From assembly GCF_900102135.1 (NCBI RefSeq), contig NZ_FMVJ01000016.1, positions 1 through 64,000 on the forward strand: a DNA stretch of 64,000 nucleotides. Direction: 5' to 3'. This stretch comes from Microvirga guangxiensis (GTDB lineage: Bacteria > Pseudomonadota > Alphaproteobacteria > Rhizobiales > Beijerinckiaceae). Positions 27,645 through 36,234 of the stretch are shown piece by piece. The notes beneath the pieces were generated by a model. It was given only the letters and a program-made list of their open reading frames with translations, made no database searches and was not told the DNA's origin. A program made the position numbers and the translations under genes. Position 1 is the first letter of the stretch. Each line of letters begins with the position of its first letter.

Positions 27645-29060
27645 TCAGTCTTTCTTGACTGGAGGTTCTGCGAGCAGAGTATCGAGCAGCGACAAATCGG
27701 CCGCGCCCTCAAGACTTCCGATCAGAGCGTCGATCCGCTCGGCATGATCTTGGCCCCATACTGGAACGGCCAGCGCGAAGAACTTCGCGCGTACCTCATC
27801 GGGACTGTATGGATCCTGCGCGTCGCCGCGGTTGGTGAGAGTTTTTCCTTCCACCACCCGTCCGTCCGAAAGATGGATCGTAACCTGGGCAGGCCGGCGG
27901 TCCGGCAGCATTGCAGTCATCTGCGAATTTTCACGCACGGAGACCCGCTGCGCGAGACGCCGCACCCGTTCGTCAGCCAATGCCGGTGAGCGGAATGCCT
28001 CCACGGATGCTTCTCCATGCACGAGGGTTGTCGCGACGGAAAACGGCACGGAGAACTTAGCAGCCAGCATATTAGTCGGAGCAGGAGCGTCGAGCTGCGC
28101 GGCAAAGGCGTAAGTATCGACCTCGATCCGTTCAATGGAATCGGGATCCAAGGTGCCGTCTTTCGCTATGATCTCGGCGACGGCATCGAGAGCGCCGTGC
28201 GTGAAACGGCATGCCGCATGGCGTTTGAAGTAGTTGCGCTGGATCTCCCACCGGCGACCAAGCTCTTCCGTCATGATCTCCGGACGGAAGGTTTCCGAGA
28301 GCACGTTTCCGTAAACGCTGCGGACGCCGTCCGTCTCGCTGGAAAAGCCGGAGGCGACGAGATCCCAGGCAGCAAGGCCGTTGCGGGCCGAAATGCCGGC
28401 ATAGCTGTTCCGCACGGTCGCGCCTTCCAACATGCTGCGAAGGCTTGCGCTGATGCTCAGCGGTGCCGCCATGCTAATGATCTGCACAAGATCAGACTCA
28501 TTCGCCTTCTCGAGGAGAGCCGCTACAAAGGCAGCACCGATGGTTCCCCAAGTTCCATGCGGATGAACAGTGCTGCGCAGGCGCGAGGCGGCTCCCACGC
28601 GAGCACAGATCTCATAACCGAGAACGAAGGCCCGCAGAAAATCCGCCCCTGACATTTGCTCGCATGGTTGAGCCGCCAGTGCTGCCGGCAGAACATGGAT
28701 GCCGGGATGGCCGCGGGCGAACTGATTGCCCTCGTCGAGTTCGAGCATCGTGCCGGCAACGCCATTAGCGAAAGCAGCATCGAGCGGGCTCAGGCGGCGT
28801 CCCGCGCCGATAGCGGTCGCAGAGCCGCTATCGCGACGGCCGAGTCGCTCGACCAGTCTCCTCATCTCCGGTTCCTGCATGCCTGCTGCAACAGCGCCGA
28901 TGCAGTCAAGCAGAACGACCTTGGCCTGCACGATGAGATCGCTCGGCATATCGGAAAAACGGAATGCGGAGGCAAACGCCCCCCATTCCGTCAGCCAGGT
29001 CGGGCGTGGCTCAGCCAGAAGCACGGATGCGGGGACAAGTTGCGGTGTGGCAATCGACAT
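27645..29060 (-). CDS. MmgE/PrpD family protein, copy 1
   Basis: 471 residues, paralogue of the gene at 17449-18822. Shared block GTMLELDEGNQFARGHPGIHVLP, plus RSTVHPHGTWGTIGAA. Like copy 2 it has LDEGN in place of the DFDDTH of 2-methylcitrate dehydratase. Likely dehydratase, decarboxylase or isomerase of a hydroxy- or unsaturated polycarboxylic acid. Ten bases downstream of livF, one base upstream of the PrpB-like lyase, so dehydration and cleavage steps are co-expressed. Confidence 0.87.
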   Translation of the reverse strand: MSIATPQLVPASVLLAEPRPTWLTEWGAFASAFRFSDMPSDLIVQAKVVLLDCIGAVAAGMQEPEMRRLVERLGRRDSGSATAIGAGRRLSPLDAAFANGVAGTMLELDEGNQFARGHPGIHVLPAALAAQPCEQMSGADFLRAFVLGYEICARVGAASRLRSTVHPHGTWGTIGAAFVAALLEKANESDLVQIISMAAPLSISASLRSMLEGATVRNSYAGISARNGLAAWDLVASGFSSETDGVRSVYGNVLSETFRPEIMTEELGRRWEIQRNYFKRHAACRFTHGALDAVAEIIAKDGTLDPDSIERIEVDTYAFAAQLDAPAPTNMLAAKFSVPFSVATTLVHGEASVEAFRSPALADERVRRLAQRVSVRENSQMTAMLPDRRPAQVTIHLSDGRVVEGKTLTNRGDAQDPYSPDEVRAKFFALAVPVWGQDHAERIDALIGSLEGAADLSLLDTLLAEPPVKKD

Positions 29061-29070
29061 CGCTTTCTCC

Positions 29071-29772
29071 TCAGAGCCCGAGATAGGCCCGCTTCAACTC
29101 AGGATCGTTCCGGATGGTCTCAGCCGGTCCCGAGAGCGTGACGGCGCCATTCTCGACAATGTAGGCTCGCGAAGCTGTCTCTAGGGACTGCACGACGTTC
29201 TGTTCCACGAGCATGATCGGCAGGCCTTCGGCATTGAGCGATTGAATGAGCGTAAACATCTCCTCCACCAGCAGGGGCGAGAGGCCAAGCGAGGGCTCGT
29301 CGAGAATAAGCAGTCGCGGCTCAGCCATCATGCCGCGCCCAATCGCCAGCATCTGCTGCTCGCCACCGGAAAGGGTTCCAGCAGCCTGATCCGTACGCTC
29401 GCGCAGGCGGGGGAAGATGTTAAAGACGCGCTCGAGGTTGCTTGCGCGGTTTTTGCTCGCCCGGCGGTAGCTGCCGAGCTCCAGGTTTTCGCGCACGGAC
29501 ATGTTCGGGAAGATCTTGCGGCCTTCCGGCACGTGAATGAGACCGGCCTCCACCGCATCGACCGCCGAAGCCCGGGTCAAGGAGCGGCCTTCGAAGACGA
29601 TCTCGCCCGCGCTCGCAGGCAATACGCCGGACAAAACCTTGTTGAGTGTTGTCTTGCCCACACCGTTGCTGCCGAGAACCGCAACGATCTCTCCGGACTT
29701 GATGGAGAGGTCGATTCCACGGAGCACTTCAACTCCGCCATAGCCGGCACGCAGACCTTTGATCTCAAGCAT
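29071..29772 (-). CDS. livF: Branched-chain-amino-acid-type ABC transporter ATP-binding protein
   Basis: 233 residues: Walker A GSNGVGKTT, signature LSGGEQQM, Walker B LLILDEPSLGL, and the LivF-typical HVPEGRKIFPNMSVRENL. Hydrolyses ATP at the inner face of the membrane to drive uptake with LivG, LivM and LivH. Start ATG at 29772 (MLEIKGL) overlaps livG by eight bases; the longer frame starting at 29853 lacks family similarity. Located between the transporter and the catabolic genes of the island. Confidence 0.93.
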   Translation of the reverse strand: MLEIKGLRAGYGGVEVLRGIDLSIKSGEIVAVLGSNGVGKTTLNKVLSGVLPASAGEIVFEGRSLTRASAVDAVEAGLIHVPEGRKIFPNMSVRENLELGSYRRASKNRASNLERVFNIFPRLRERTDQAAGTLSGGEQQMLAIGRGMMAEPRLLILDEPSLGLSPLLVEEMFTLIQSLNAEGLPIMLVEQNVVQSLETASRAYIVENGAVTLSGPAETIRNDPELKRAYLGL

Positions 29773-30511
29773 GGTTTGCTCCCACCGTGCGCAGACGCTC
29801 AGCTGCGCCGCGCCCGAGATATGCCTCGACCACATGAGGGTCTTCGCAGACATCCTGCGGCGTGCCTTGCGCGATCATGCGGCCTTGGGCCAATACGTAG
29901 ACCTGCTCGCAGAGATTCATCACGGCCTGCATGACGTGCTCGATCATGAGGATCGTAACCCCCTCATCCCGTATGGACCGGATGACGGGAACTATGTCGC
30001 GGATCTCGGAAGGGTTGAGACCGGCGAGCACTTCGTCGAGCAGGAGAATCTTGGGCTCTGTCGCCAGGGCGCGAGCGAGTTCAAGGCGCTTGCGGCCGGC
30101 GACGGTAAGACTGGACGCAGGCTTATCGAGATCAGCCCCTAATCCAACCCGATGACCAACGGCGTCGGCGAGGGCATGAGCATCGGCGGAATTCCGGTGT
30201 CTCAGGAATGCTCCGACTGCAATGTTCTCGCGGACGTTCAGACCGGCGAAGGGCTGAACGATCTGAAATGTCCGCGCGATCCCCTCTTGTGCCCGAACGT
30301 GAGCGGGAAGGGCGGTGATGTCACATCCTTCAAAGGAGACACGGCCGGAAGTCGGCTTCAGGAAGCCGGCGATGACACCGAAGAGGGTCGTCTTGCCGGC
30401 GCCATTGGGGCCGATGAGTCCGACGATCGCTCCCTTCGGCACCGTAAGCGAGGCGCCGCCGACTGCCACGAGCCCGCCGAAGCGCATTGTGATGTCTTCA
30501 ACCGACAGCAT
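29765..30511 (-). CDS. livG: Branched-chain-amino-acid-type ABC transporter ATP-binding protein
   Basis: 248 residues with Walker A GPNGAGKTT and Walker B ILLLDEVLAGLNPSE. The signature region reads LTVAGRKRLELARAL instead of LSGGQ, a variant I have seen described for the LivG branch. Its ATG shares one base with the livM stop (TAATG). The pair with LivF forms the heterodimeric ATPase. Confidence 0.93.
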   Translation of the reverse strand: MLSVEDITMRFGGLVAVGGASLTVPKGAIVGLIGPNGAGKTTLFGVIAGFLKPTSGRVSFEGCDITALPAHVRAQEGIARTFQIVQPFAGLNVRENIAVGAFLRHRNSADAHALADAVGHRVGLGADLDKPASSLTVAGRKRLELARALATEPKILLLDEVLAGLNPSEIRDIVPVIRSIRDEGVTILMIEHVMQAVMNLCEQVYVLAQGRMIAQGTPQDVCEDPHVVEAYLGRGAAERLRTVGANHA

Positions 30512-31506
30512 TATGCAGCCTCCTCGGAGAGTTTCGTCGCCGCATGCGCTTTGCGCTTGCGCCAGAGCTGAGTCTTCTTCAGGACGCCGAGGACACCTTC
30601 CGGCGCAAATGCGACCACGACGACAAGAATGATGCCGTAAATGGCAAGATCGATGCCGGGAACGCTGGCGGCGAAGGTCTTGGCTGCTTCGCCAAGGCCA
30701 TGAAGCGTGAAGGCGCCGATGATCGGCCCCAGCACGAGGCCCTTGCCGCCGACCATGGGGGCGAGCAGGGCTTCAACCGAGATCCAGAGCCCGTATGCGA
30801 TGTTGGCGTCGATATAGAGGAAGTACTGAAGATAGAGGCAGCCGGCCGCAGCCGTGATGGCCGCCGAGACGGTGATGGCGCGCAGCTTCACTGCCAGGAC
30901 ATCGACGCCGAGCGCTCGCGCTGCCTCTTCGTTCTCGCGCACGGCGACGAGCTGCGCGCCGAAGCGGGAGCTGGCGATCCACTGGGACAGGAACAGGGTG
31001 AGGGCGACGAGCGAAAGAGCCAGCCAGAGGAAGGCGCCGCGGCTGGAGAACTGCATGTTGGCGAAGCCGACATTCAGCTTCAGGAGCAGCCCCGCGGCAC
31101 CCCCTGTAAAGCCGGCAGCGTTGGCTAGGATGCGTAGCACCTCCGCGAAGGCGAGAGTCACGAGCGCGAAGTACGAGCCGCGCAGTCCGGCGCGAAAGCT
31201 CAAGAAACCGATGACCCAGCCGACAATGGCTCCGACCCCCATCGCGATGGCCATGGCAGCCCACGCGTTGATCCCAAAGCGGGATTGCAGGATCGCGGAA
31301 ACATACGCTCCGGTGCCGAAGAAAGCTGCGTGTCCGAAGGACGATTGCCCGCCGACGCCGCCCAGAACATTCCAGCCCTGCGCAGCGAGGGTGATGATGA
31401 GCACGAAGACGATGAAGTTGAGGACCGAGTTCGACGTGGCCAGCAGCGGGATTGCGGCGAGAACGGCGAGGATGATGAGGATGGGAAGTGTCGCTCGTAG
31501 GGTCAT
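30511..31506 (-). CDS. livM: Branched-chain-amino-acid-type ABC transporter permease
   Basis: 331 residues, about 9-10 hydrophobic helices, with the LivM block NVLGGVGGQSSFGHAAFFG near residue 45 and the cytoplasmic coupling loop VRENEEAARALGVD that contacts the ATPases. Length is usual. It overlaps livH by four bases. Confidence 0.92.
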   Translation of the reverse strand: MTLRATLPILIILAVLAAIPLLATSNSVLNFIVFVLIITLAAQGWNVLGGVGGQSSFGHAAFFGTGAYVSAILQSRFGINAWAAMAIAMGVGAIVGWVIGFLSFRAGLRGSYFALVTLAFAEVLRILANAAGFTGGAAGLLLKLNVGFANMQFSSRGAFLWLALSLVALTLFLSQWIASSRFGAQLVAVRENEEAARALGVDVLAVKLRAITVSAAITAAAGCLYLQYFLYIDANIAYGLWISVEALLAPMVGGKGLVLGPIIGAFTLHGLGEAAKTFAASVPGIDLAIYGIILVVVVAFAPEGVLGVLKKTQLWRKRKAHAATKLSEEAA

Positions 31507-32375
31507 GCCCGGGCTCCAAACAGTCCCGTCGGGCGGAACAACAGAACGAGAATGAAGATCAGGAAGATGCCGATCTGGCCAAGGCTCTCACCGAGATAGA
31601 GGCCGCTCAGGCTCTCCACGACTCCGATGAACAGGCCTCCCGCGAGCGCTCCGGGGATGGAGCCCATGCCTCCGAGAACAACCACCGTGAAGGCGACAAG
31701 GACGAATGCGCCGCCTACGCGCGGATTGACGTAGAAGGTGGGCATGAGGAGGCACGCTGCCACCGCAAGCGTGGCGCAGCCAATTCCGAACGTGACGGCA
31801 TAGATGTGCCTGACGTCGATTCCGACGAGGCTGGCGCCGAGCTTCTCCTTGGCGACGGCGCGGATCGCCTTGCCGGTATCGGTGCGGGCAAGCACAAGCC
31901 ACAGCAGCAGCGTCACCACCAGAGCGGCTGCAAAGCCGATGAGGCGCGGCTTGGAGATCAGGAGCGGGCCCACCTCCAAAACCTCGAAAGAGAAGTCCGA
32001 GGTCAGAGAACGGGTGTCAGAGCGGAAAATCGCCAGCAGAGCGTTTTCGAGAACGATTGAGATGCCAAGCGTAACGAGGAGAATATTTCCGTCGTCGCCA
32101 TGGCTGGCAGGGCCGATCACGAAGCGCTGCAAGGCATAGCCGAGCGCATAAAAGATCACCGCCAGGAATGGGATCAGCACGTAGTTATCGATGCCGAGAA
32201 ACGTATAAGCCACCCATACGGCGAACATTGCCGTGGTCAGCAAGGCGCCATGAGCGAAGTTGATGATGTGCAGGACGCCGTAGACGAGCGTAAGGCCAAG
32301 CGCGATCAACGCGTAGACCGCACCTGTCAGAAGGCCGTTGAGGACAGCCTCTAATGTGATATCGAGAGAGTACAT
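31503..32375 (-). CDS. livH: Branched-chain-amino-acid-type ABC transporter permease
   Basis: 290 residues, hydrophobic throughout, with the LivH marks GLTLVYGVLHIINFAHG near residue 27, KAIRAVAKEKLGASLVGID (coupling loop) and GGMGSIPGALAGG. It is separated from livK by 72 bases containing a strong hairpin, the only sizeable gap inside the 16-gene run. Confidence 0.92.
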   Translation of the reverse strand: MYSLDITLEAVLNGLLTGAVYALIALGLTLVYGVLHIINFAHGALLTTAMFAVWVAYTFLGIDNYVLIPFLAVIFYALGYALQRFVIGPASHGDDGNILLVTLGISIVLENALLAIFRSDTRSLTSDFSFEVLEVGPLLISKPRLIGFAAALVVTLLLWLVLARTDTGKAIRAVAKEKLGASLVGIDVRHIYAVTFGIGCATLAVAACLLMPTFYVNPRVGGAFVLVAFTVVVLGGMGSIPGALAGGLFIGVVESLSGLYLGESLGQIGIFLIFILVLLFRPTGLFGARA

Positions 32376-32408
32376 CGCGTTTCCCTTGCTTTAGCCGATC
32401 AGTGAACT

Positions 32409-32437
32409 GAGGCGGACTCTTCTGCGGAATCCGCCTC
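32409..32437 (-). promoter_or_regulatory. Intercistronic hairpin between the binding-protein gene and livH
   Basis: GAGGCGGA (32409-32416) and TCCGCCTC (32430-32437) form a perfect 8-bp stem with a 13-base loop, 11 bases after the binding-protein stop codon in the leftward message. There is no U-run, so it is more likely an RNA-stabilising or partial-termination element that raises binding protein over permease than a full terminator. Confidence 0.5.
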
Positions 32438-32447
32438 CGCACCAAAA

Positions 32448-33671
32448 TCAGGCCCGTACAGGGAAGACCGGCTTCGCGTCGGAGTATGTTTCCGGATAAA
32501 CCACCCGGATAACGCCATCCTGAACCTGCGTCGCGACCGGAGCGGCCCCCTGGTTCTGGCCGCCGACGAACTTTGTCGGCCCGTAGGGCATCAGGTGCTT
32601 GTCATAGGTGGAGGAGGCCAGCGCTTCGATGATCTTCCCGCGATCAGCGGAGGCTGCGCGCTCGATTGCGTCTGCCAGCAGACCAACGCAGGAATAGTTC
32701 AGCGGAACGTTGTAGTTCCACTGCTTGCCTGCGGCCTCGACGCGCTTGCGCAGATCTTCGTTCTTCGGATTGCGCGGATCATGCCAATGGTTGCAGTCCA
32801 TGATCTTTTCCGCGGCCTCGGGGAACTCCTTCACGAAGCGCATGTTCGAAGCGGCGCCATTGACCACCGCATAGATTGCCTTCGGACGGACACGCTGCTG
32901 CTGCATCGTGCGGGCCAGGAGAACCGTCTCGGCATAATAGGTGCTGGGGATCACCAGATCGGGATTGAGCGAGCGAAGGCGCAGGGTGATGTTCGAAAGA
33001 TCGCGCGACGGAGTGGGCGTGGACATGGTTTCGAGAATCTCGAAGCCGTGCTTCGGCAGTTCCTGCTGCATCAGCTTTGCAAGGCCAGAGCCGAAGAGAC
33101 CATCCTCGTGAACGAGCGCGATCGTCTTGGCAGGCTTGCCGGCGGCTTCGTTGATCCTGACGAGATTCTCGATGGCGGTCTTGGTGCAGATGCCGAATCC
33201 TGGCGCAAAGCGGAAGGTGTTCTTAAGACCGCGTTCGATGATCTGATCTGAGACGCCGACATCGACGATGTAAGGCAGGTCATAGCGGGCGGCAGCCTGG
33301 GTCGTCGCAAGGCAGATGGGGCTTGCAAAGCCGCCGACGATGGCAGCAACGCCTTCGCTCTGCATGCGTTCGACTTCCTGCACGCCGGCTTCCGGGTTGG
33401 AGCGCGCGTCACCGAAGATCATCTGGATCTTGGCTCCGCCGAGCGACTTGATGCCGCCTGCGGCGTTGATGTCGGCGATGGCGAGTTCAGCGCCCGTGCG
33501 GCCGAATTCGCCGTCCATGGCGACGGCGCCGGTGACAGGCTGCAGGATGCCGACCTTGACAGGGGGCGGCTCCGCGCCGCGCACGATGGAGGGTGCGGCG
33601 ATGGTGGCGACGGCTACGGTGCCGGATTTCAGAAGCGTGCGTCGGTTGAGTGTCTTGTCGAATAGGCTCAT
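32448..33671 (-). CDS. ABC transporter substrate-binding protein (LivK/Peripla_BP_6 type), Tat signal
   Basis: 407 residues. The N-terminus has a twin-arginine signal (NRRTLLKSG, arginines 10-11, then a hydrophobic stretch and cleavage near residue 33). The mature part begins PPPVKVGILQPVTGAVAMDG, typical of the type I periplasmic binding fold. Tat export implies folding before secretion. This protein sets the specificity of the transporter; the family binds amino acids, amides, aromatic acids and dicarboxylates, so the ligand is open. Start ATG overlaps the gntR stop (ATGA). Confidence 0.92.
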   Translation of the reverse strand: MSLFDKTLNRRTLLKSGTVAVATIAAPSIVRGAEPPPVKVGILQPVTGAVAMDGEFGRTGAELAIADINAAGGIKSLGGAKIQMIFGDARSNPEAGVQEVERMQSEGVAAIVGGFASPICLATTQAAARYDLPYIVDVGVSDQIIERGLKNTFRFAPGFGICTKTAIENLVRINEAAGKPAKTIALVHEDGLFGSGLAKLMQQELPKHGFEILETMSTPTPSRDLSNITLRLRSLNPDLVIPSTYYAETVLLARTMQQQRVRPKAIYAVVNGAASNMRFVKEFPEAAEKIMDCNHWHDPRNPKNEDLRKRVEAAGKQWNYNVPLNYSCVGLLADAIERAASADRGKIIEALASSTYDKHLMPYGPTKFVGGQNQGAAPVATQVQDGVIRVVYPETYSDAKPVFPVRA

Positions 33672-34543
33672 CGAGTAGTTCTCCTCTGGATTGAGACCCG
33701 GTTGACCCGGGTTTTCGGGATGCTTTTTGTTTTGGGTGTGCTGACGCGCGGACGCTCGACCGGCGACCAGCGCCGGGCTCCGTTGGCTCCGGTGCGAATG
33801 AGATCCATGTTCAGCGAGTAACGATCGGGGCGGTACAGGGCCTGCAGGTGTTCGATGCCACGGCCCGATGGATCGTAGACGATGCGTGTCATCGAAAGCA
33901 GGGCTGCGCCGATTTCGAGATCCAGAGCCGCCGCGACCTCCGGTCCTGCGAGCGTTGCGCCAATGATCTGCTGCGCCCGCTCCGCGACGATTCCAGACCG
34001 CTCGAGAAGCTCGAGCAGAGGCGTCGATGCCAGATCTGCCTCGGAATAGGATATGCCGATCCGCTCAGGCACATGCGTGATCAGATAGGAAAACGGCTGG
34101 CCGTCGATCAGACGCACGCGGACCGAGCGCTGGACGCGCTCGCCGGGCTGGAGCTTCAGGTCGCTCGTCAGTGCGGGTGTCGGCGCCATGTAGGCAAAGG
34201 AGATAAGCTTGACGTCGGTGCGGCGCCCCATCTCCACGAGATGAGTGAGGACATTGGAGAAGTCCGCCGTCACCTGAGCGCTGGTCGGTCGCGTGTTGAC
34301 GAATGTGCCGGAGCCGGGCCTGCGCTCGATCAGGCCTTCATCGGCCAGCTTGTCGAGGGCGCGTCGGACGGTGACGCGAGAAACACCGTGCTCCTGCGCC
34401 AGAAGCGGTTCGCTGGGCAGCCGTGTGTTGGGCCCGATGTCGCCGCTCAAGATGCGGTCGCGCAGCAGGAGGAAGAGTCTGCGGGCTTTCAGCGGTTCGA
34501 CACTCGACACGAGCGGTCCATCCCAAATTGTATGCTTGGACAT
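33668..34543 (-). CDS. GntR-family regulator with UTRA ligand domain
   Basis: 291 residues. The N-terminal winged helix (about 18-88) has RLPSEPLLAQEHGVSRVTVRRALDKL and the wing RRPGSGTFV. Residues about 95-245 form a UTRA (HutC-type) domain that binds the inducer. A basic, unstructured tail (about 250-291) is unusual. As first gene of the 16-gene run, with boxes over its own promoter, it probably autoregulates and represses the island until the substrate or an early intermediate binds. Confidence 0.92.
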   Translation of the reverse strand: MSKHTIWDGPLVSSVEPLKARRLFLLLRDRILSGDIGPNTRLPSEPLLAQEHGVSRVTVRRALDKLADEGLIERRPGSGTFVNTRPTSAQVTADFSNVLTHLVEMGRRTDVKLISFAYMAPTPALTSDLKLQPGERVQRSVRVRLIDGQPFSYLITHVPERIGISYSEADLASTPLLELLERSGIVAERAQQIIGATLAGPEVAAALDLEIGAALLSMTRIVYDPSGRGIEHLQALYRPDRYSLNMDLIRTGANGARRWSPVERPRVSTPKTKSIPKTRVNRVSIQRRTTR

Positions 34544-34580
34544 ACATCAAGCTGTCCTATTGATGGCACAGCTTTCCTAT
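34544..34580 (-). promoter_or_regulatory. Candidate GntR operator boxes upstream of gntR
   Basis: Two direct copies of AGCTNTCCTAT (34550-34560 and 34570-34580) start exactly 20 bases apart, two helical turns. On the minus strand the downstream copy lies within AGGACAGCTTGATGT (34544-34558), which matches a box in the leuC/flavoprotein intergenic region at 12 of 15 bases. The repeats cover the -10 hexamer and the spacer of the predicted gntR promoter, as expected for a repressor. A separate perfect TGTATG-N6-CATACA inverted repeat (34529-34546) spans the gntR start codon. Confidence 0.5.
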
Positions 34581-34587
34581 GAGTCAA
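34558..34587 (-). promoter_or_regulatory. Predicted promoter of the gntR-transporter-catabolic operon
   Basis: On the minus strand TTGACT (34587-34582) is followed after 18 bases by TCAATA (34563-34558). Transcription would start near 34551, giving a leader of only about eight bases before the gntR ATG at 34543. Read by eye. Confidence 0.45.
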
Positions 34588-34638
34588 GTTGCTTTACGTA
34601 GAGTAATTCGAGAATTGAAAGTAGGGATTGAAACCTCA

Positions 34639-35610
34639 TTACAGTACTCTTTGCAGATCCGGGTAGATCAGCAACGGTCTGCCGATGGCGACGAGGTCTG
34701 CCTGTCCCTGCGCGAGAATGGCCTCGATCTGCTCCCGCGTACGGATCATTCCGACAGCAATGACGGGCACCGCCACGGCTCGCCGCACAATCTCGGCGAA
34801 ACCGACCTGATAACCCGGACTCACATCCGACGGGCGAATGGGGAGAAGGCCGCCGGAGGAAATATGGACGGCATCAAGTCCGAGAGGAGCGAGCACGCGA
34901 AGGTCGTTCGCGACATGCTCAGGCGTCAGCCCTCGAGGATCATAATCGCTTGCCGAAACTCTCATCGTGAGGAGTTTTGAAGGGCCGAGGGCAGCGCGAA
35001 CTTCGGTGATGATCTCTGCAAGCAGACGGCGTCGGTTCTCTGCGCTGCCTCCATAGGCATCCTTGCGGTGGTTGGACAGCGGCGACAGGAATTGATGCAG
35101 CAGATAACCATGGGCTGCGTGGAGTTCGACGCCTGCAAACCCCGCCATCACAGAGCGGTGTGCCGCCTGTACGAAGGCCGAGATCAACGAAGCGATATCC
35201 TGCTTCGCCATCATCTCCGGCGTGCCGTAGGATTCGTTGTAAGCGATCGCGCTCGGGGCCAGGAGACGGCCTTCGCCATGAGGGCGGGACTTGCGCCCGC
35301 CATGGGACAGCTGGAGCAGCGCAGGAACGCCTTCCGCCGAAACCGCCCGCGCGATATCGGCAAGCGGAGCGATATGGTCGTCGCTGAACAGGCCGATGTC
35401 ATCGGCCATGAGGCGTCCCTCGGGCGAGACGGCCGTCGACTCAATGATGATCAGCCCGACGCCGCCGCGTGCCCTGCGCGCATAATGCTGAACGTGATAT
35501 TGCGTGGCGTAGCCTTCGCTGCTCCCCTGATATTGCTGCATGGGAGGCAGCACAATGCGGTTCTTGAGCGTAATAGGGCCGAGAGGAAGAGGCTCGAACG
35601 CGAGTGACAT
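34639..35610 (-). CDS. Old Yellow Enzyme family FMN ene-reductase (YqjM/NamA-like)
   Basis: A 323-residue TIM-barrel flavoprotein: LKNRIVLPPMQQY at the N-terminus, LQLSHGGRKS, HAAHGYLLHQFLSPLSNHRKD (substrate-binding His pair and barrel strand) and IGRPLLIYPDL (phosphate site). It lacks the Fe-S and second flavin domains of 2-enoate reductase, so it should take hydride directly from NAD(P)H. Nine bases downstream of leuD-like in the same leftward unit. Reduces an activated C=C bond; in the island that would be an unsaturated acid or imide. Confidence 0.88.
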   Translation of the reverse strand: MSLAFEPLPLGPITLKNRIVLPPMQQYQGSSEGYATQYHVQHYARRARGGVGLIIIESTAVSPEGRLMADDIGLFSDDHIAPLADIARAVSAEGVPALLQLSHGGRKSRPHGEGRLLAPSAIAYNESYGTPEMMAKQDIASLISAFVQAAHRSVMAGFAGVELHAAHGYLLHQFLSPLSNHRKDAYGGSAENRRRLLAEIITEVRAALGPSKLLTMRVSASDYDPRGLTPEHVANDLRVLAPLGLDAVHISSGGLLPIRPSDVSPGYQVGFAEIVRRAVAVPVIAVGMIRTREQIEAILAQGQADLVAIGRPLLIYPDLQRVL

Positions 35611-35619
35611 GAGCTGGCT

Positions 35620-36234
35620 TCACGCCCGATTGGGTTTCATCCAGGGGCGCCGCTCCTGGTCGGAAGCAGCGAATGCCTGGATGGCCGCCGTGTAGCTCTT
35701 GGTCAGATCGATATCGTCCCATCCATTGAGAAGTTTGGTGCGCCAAACCGGCTCGATGTCGAACGGTACGTCGAGAGACCCGCAGCGAATGATCTTGGCA
35801 TTGAGATCGACTGTAGCATCCCGTTCGCCGCCTTGGAGAGCGGCGAGCAGGCGTTCGCCATCCTCCTCCGAGACACGGGCTGGAAGCAGGCCGTTGTTGA
35901 CGGAATTCGATGCAAAGATGTCGCCGAAGCTCGGCGCGACGACGCAGCGGATGCCATAGTCAATCAGCGCATAGGCCGCCGCTTCGCGGGAGGACCCGCC
36001 GCCGAAATTGCGTCGAGTCACGAGGATGCTCGCGCCTCGGCGGTCCGAATGATTCAGCGGGAAGTCTTCGCGCGGATCGCCGTTCCCGTCGAAACGTAAA
36101 TCATGCAGGAGGTAGTCGCCGTAACCCTCGGCGCGAGAGCGCTTCATGAAGCGGGCCGGAATAAGCTGATCGGTGTCAATTCCGGAGAGCGGCAGCGGAC
36201 AGGCAATGCCGGTATGTTGCGTGAAAGGTTGCAT
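35620..36234 (-). CDS. LeuD-like small subunit of an aconitase-family (de)hydratase
   Basis: 204 residues, swivelling domain of the aconitase superfamily. IDTDQLIPARF and NFGGGSSREAAAYAL are visible. Leucine-pathway LeuD usually has NFGCGSSREHAPWAL, so the Cys, His, Pro and Trp of that motif are changed here. I chose the ATG at 36234, which shares a base with the leuC-like stop (TGATG). With its partner it probably hydrates or dehydrates a substituted maleate or aconitate, not isopropylmalate. Confidence 0.85.
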   Translation of the reverse strand: MQPFTQHTGIACPLPLSGIDTDQLIPARFMKRSRAEGYGDYLLHDLRFDGNGDPREDFPLNHSDRRGASILVTRRNFGGGSSREAAAYALIDYGIRCVVAPSFGDIFASNSVNNGLLPARVSEEDGERLLAALQGGERDATVDLNAKIIRCGSLDVPFDIEPVWRTKLLNGWDDIDLTKSYTAAIQAFAASDQERRPWMKPNRA

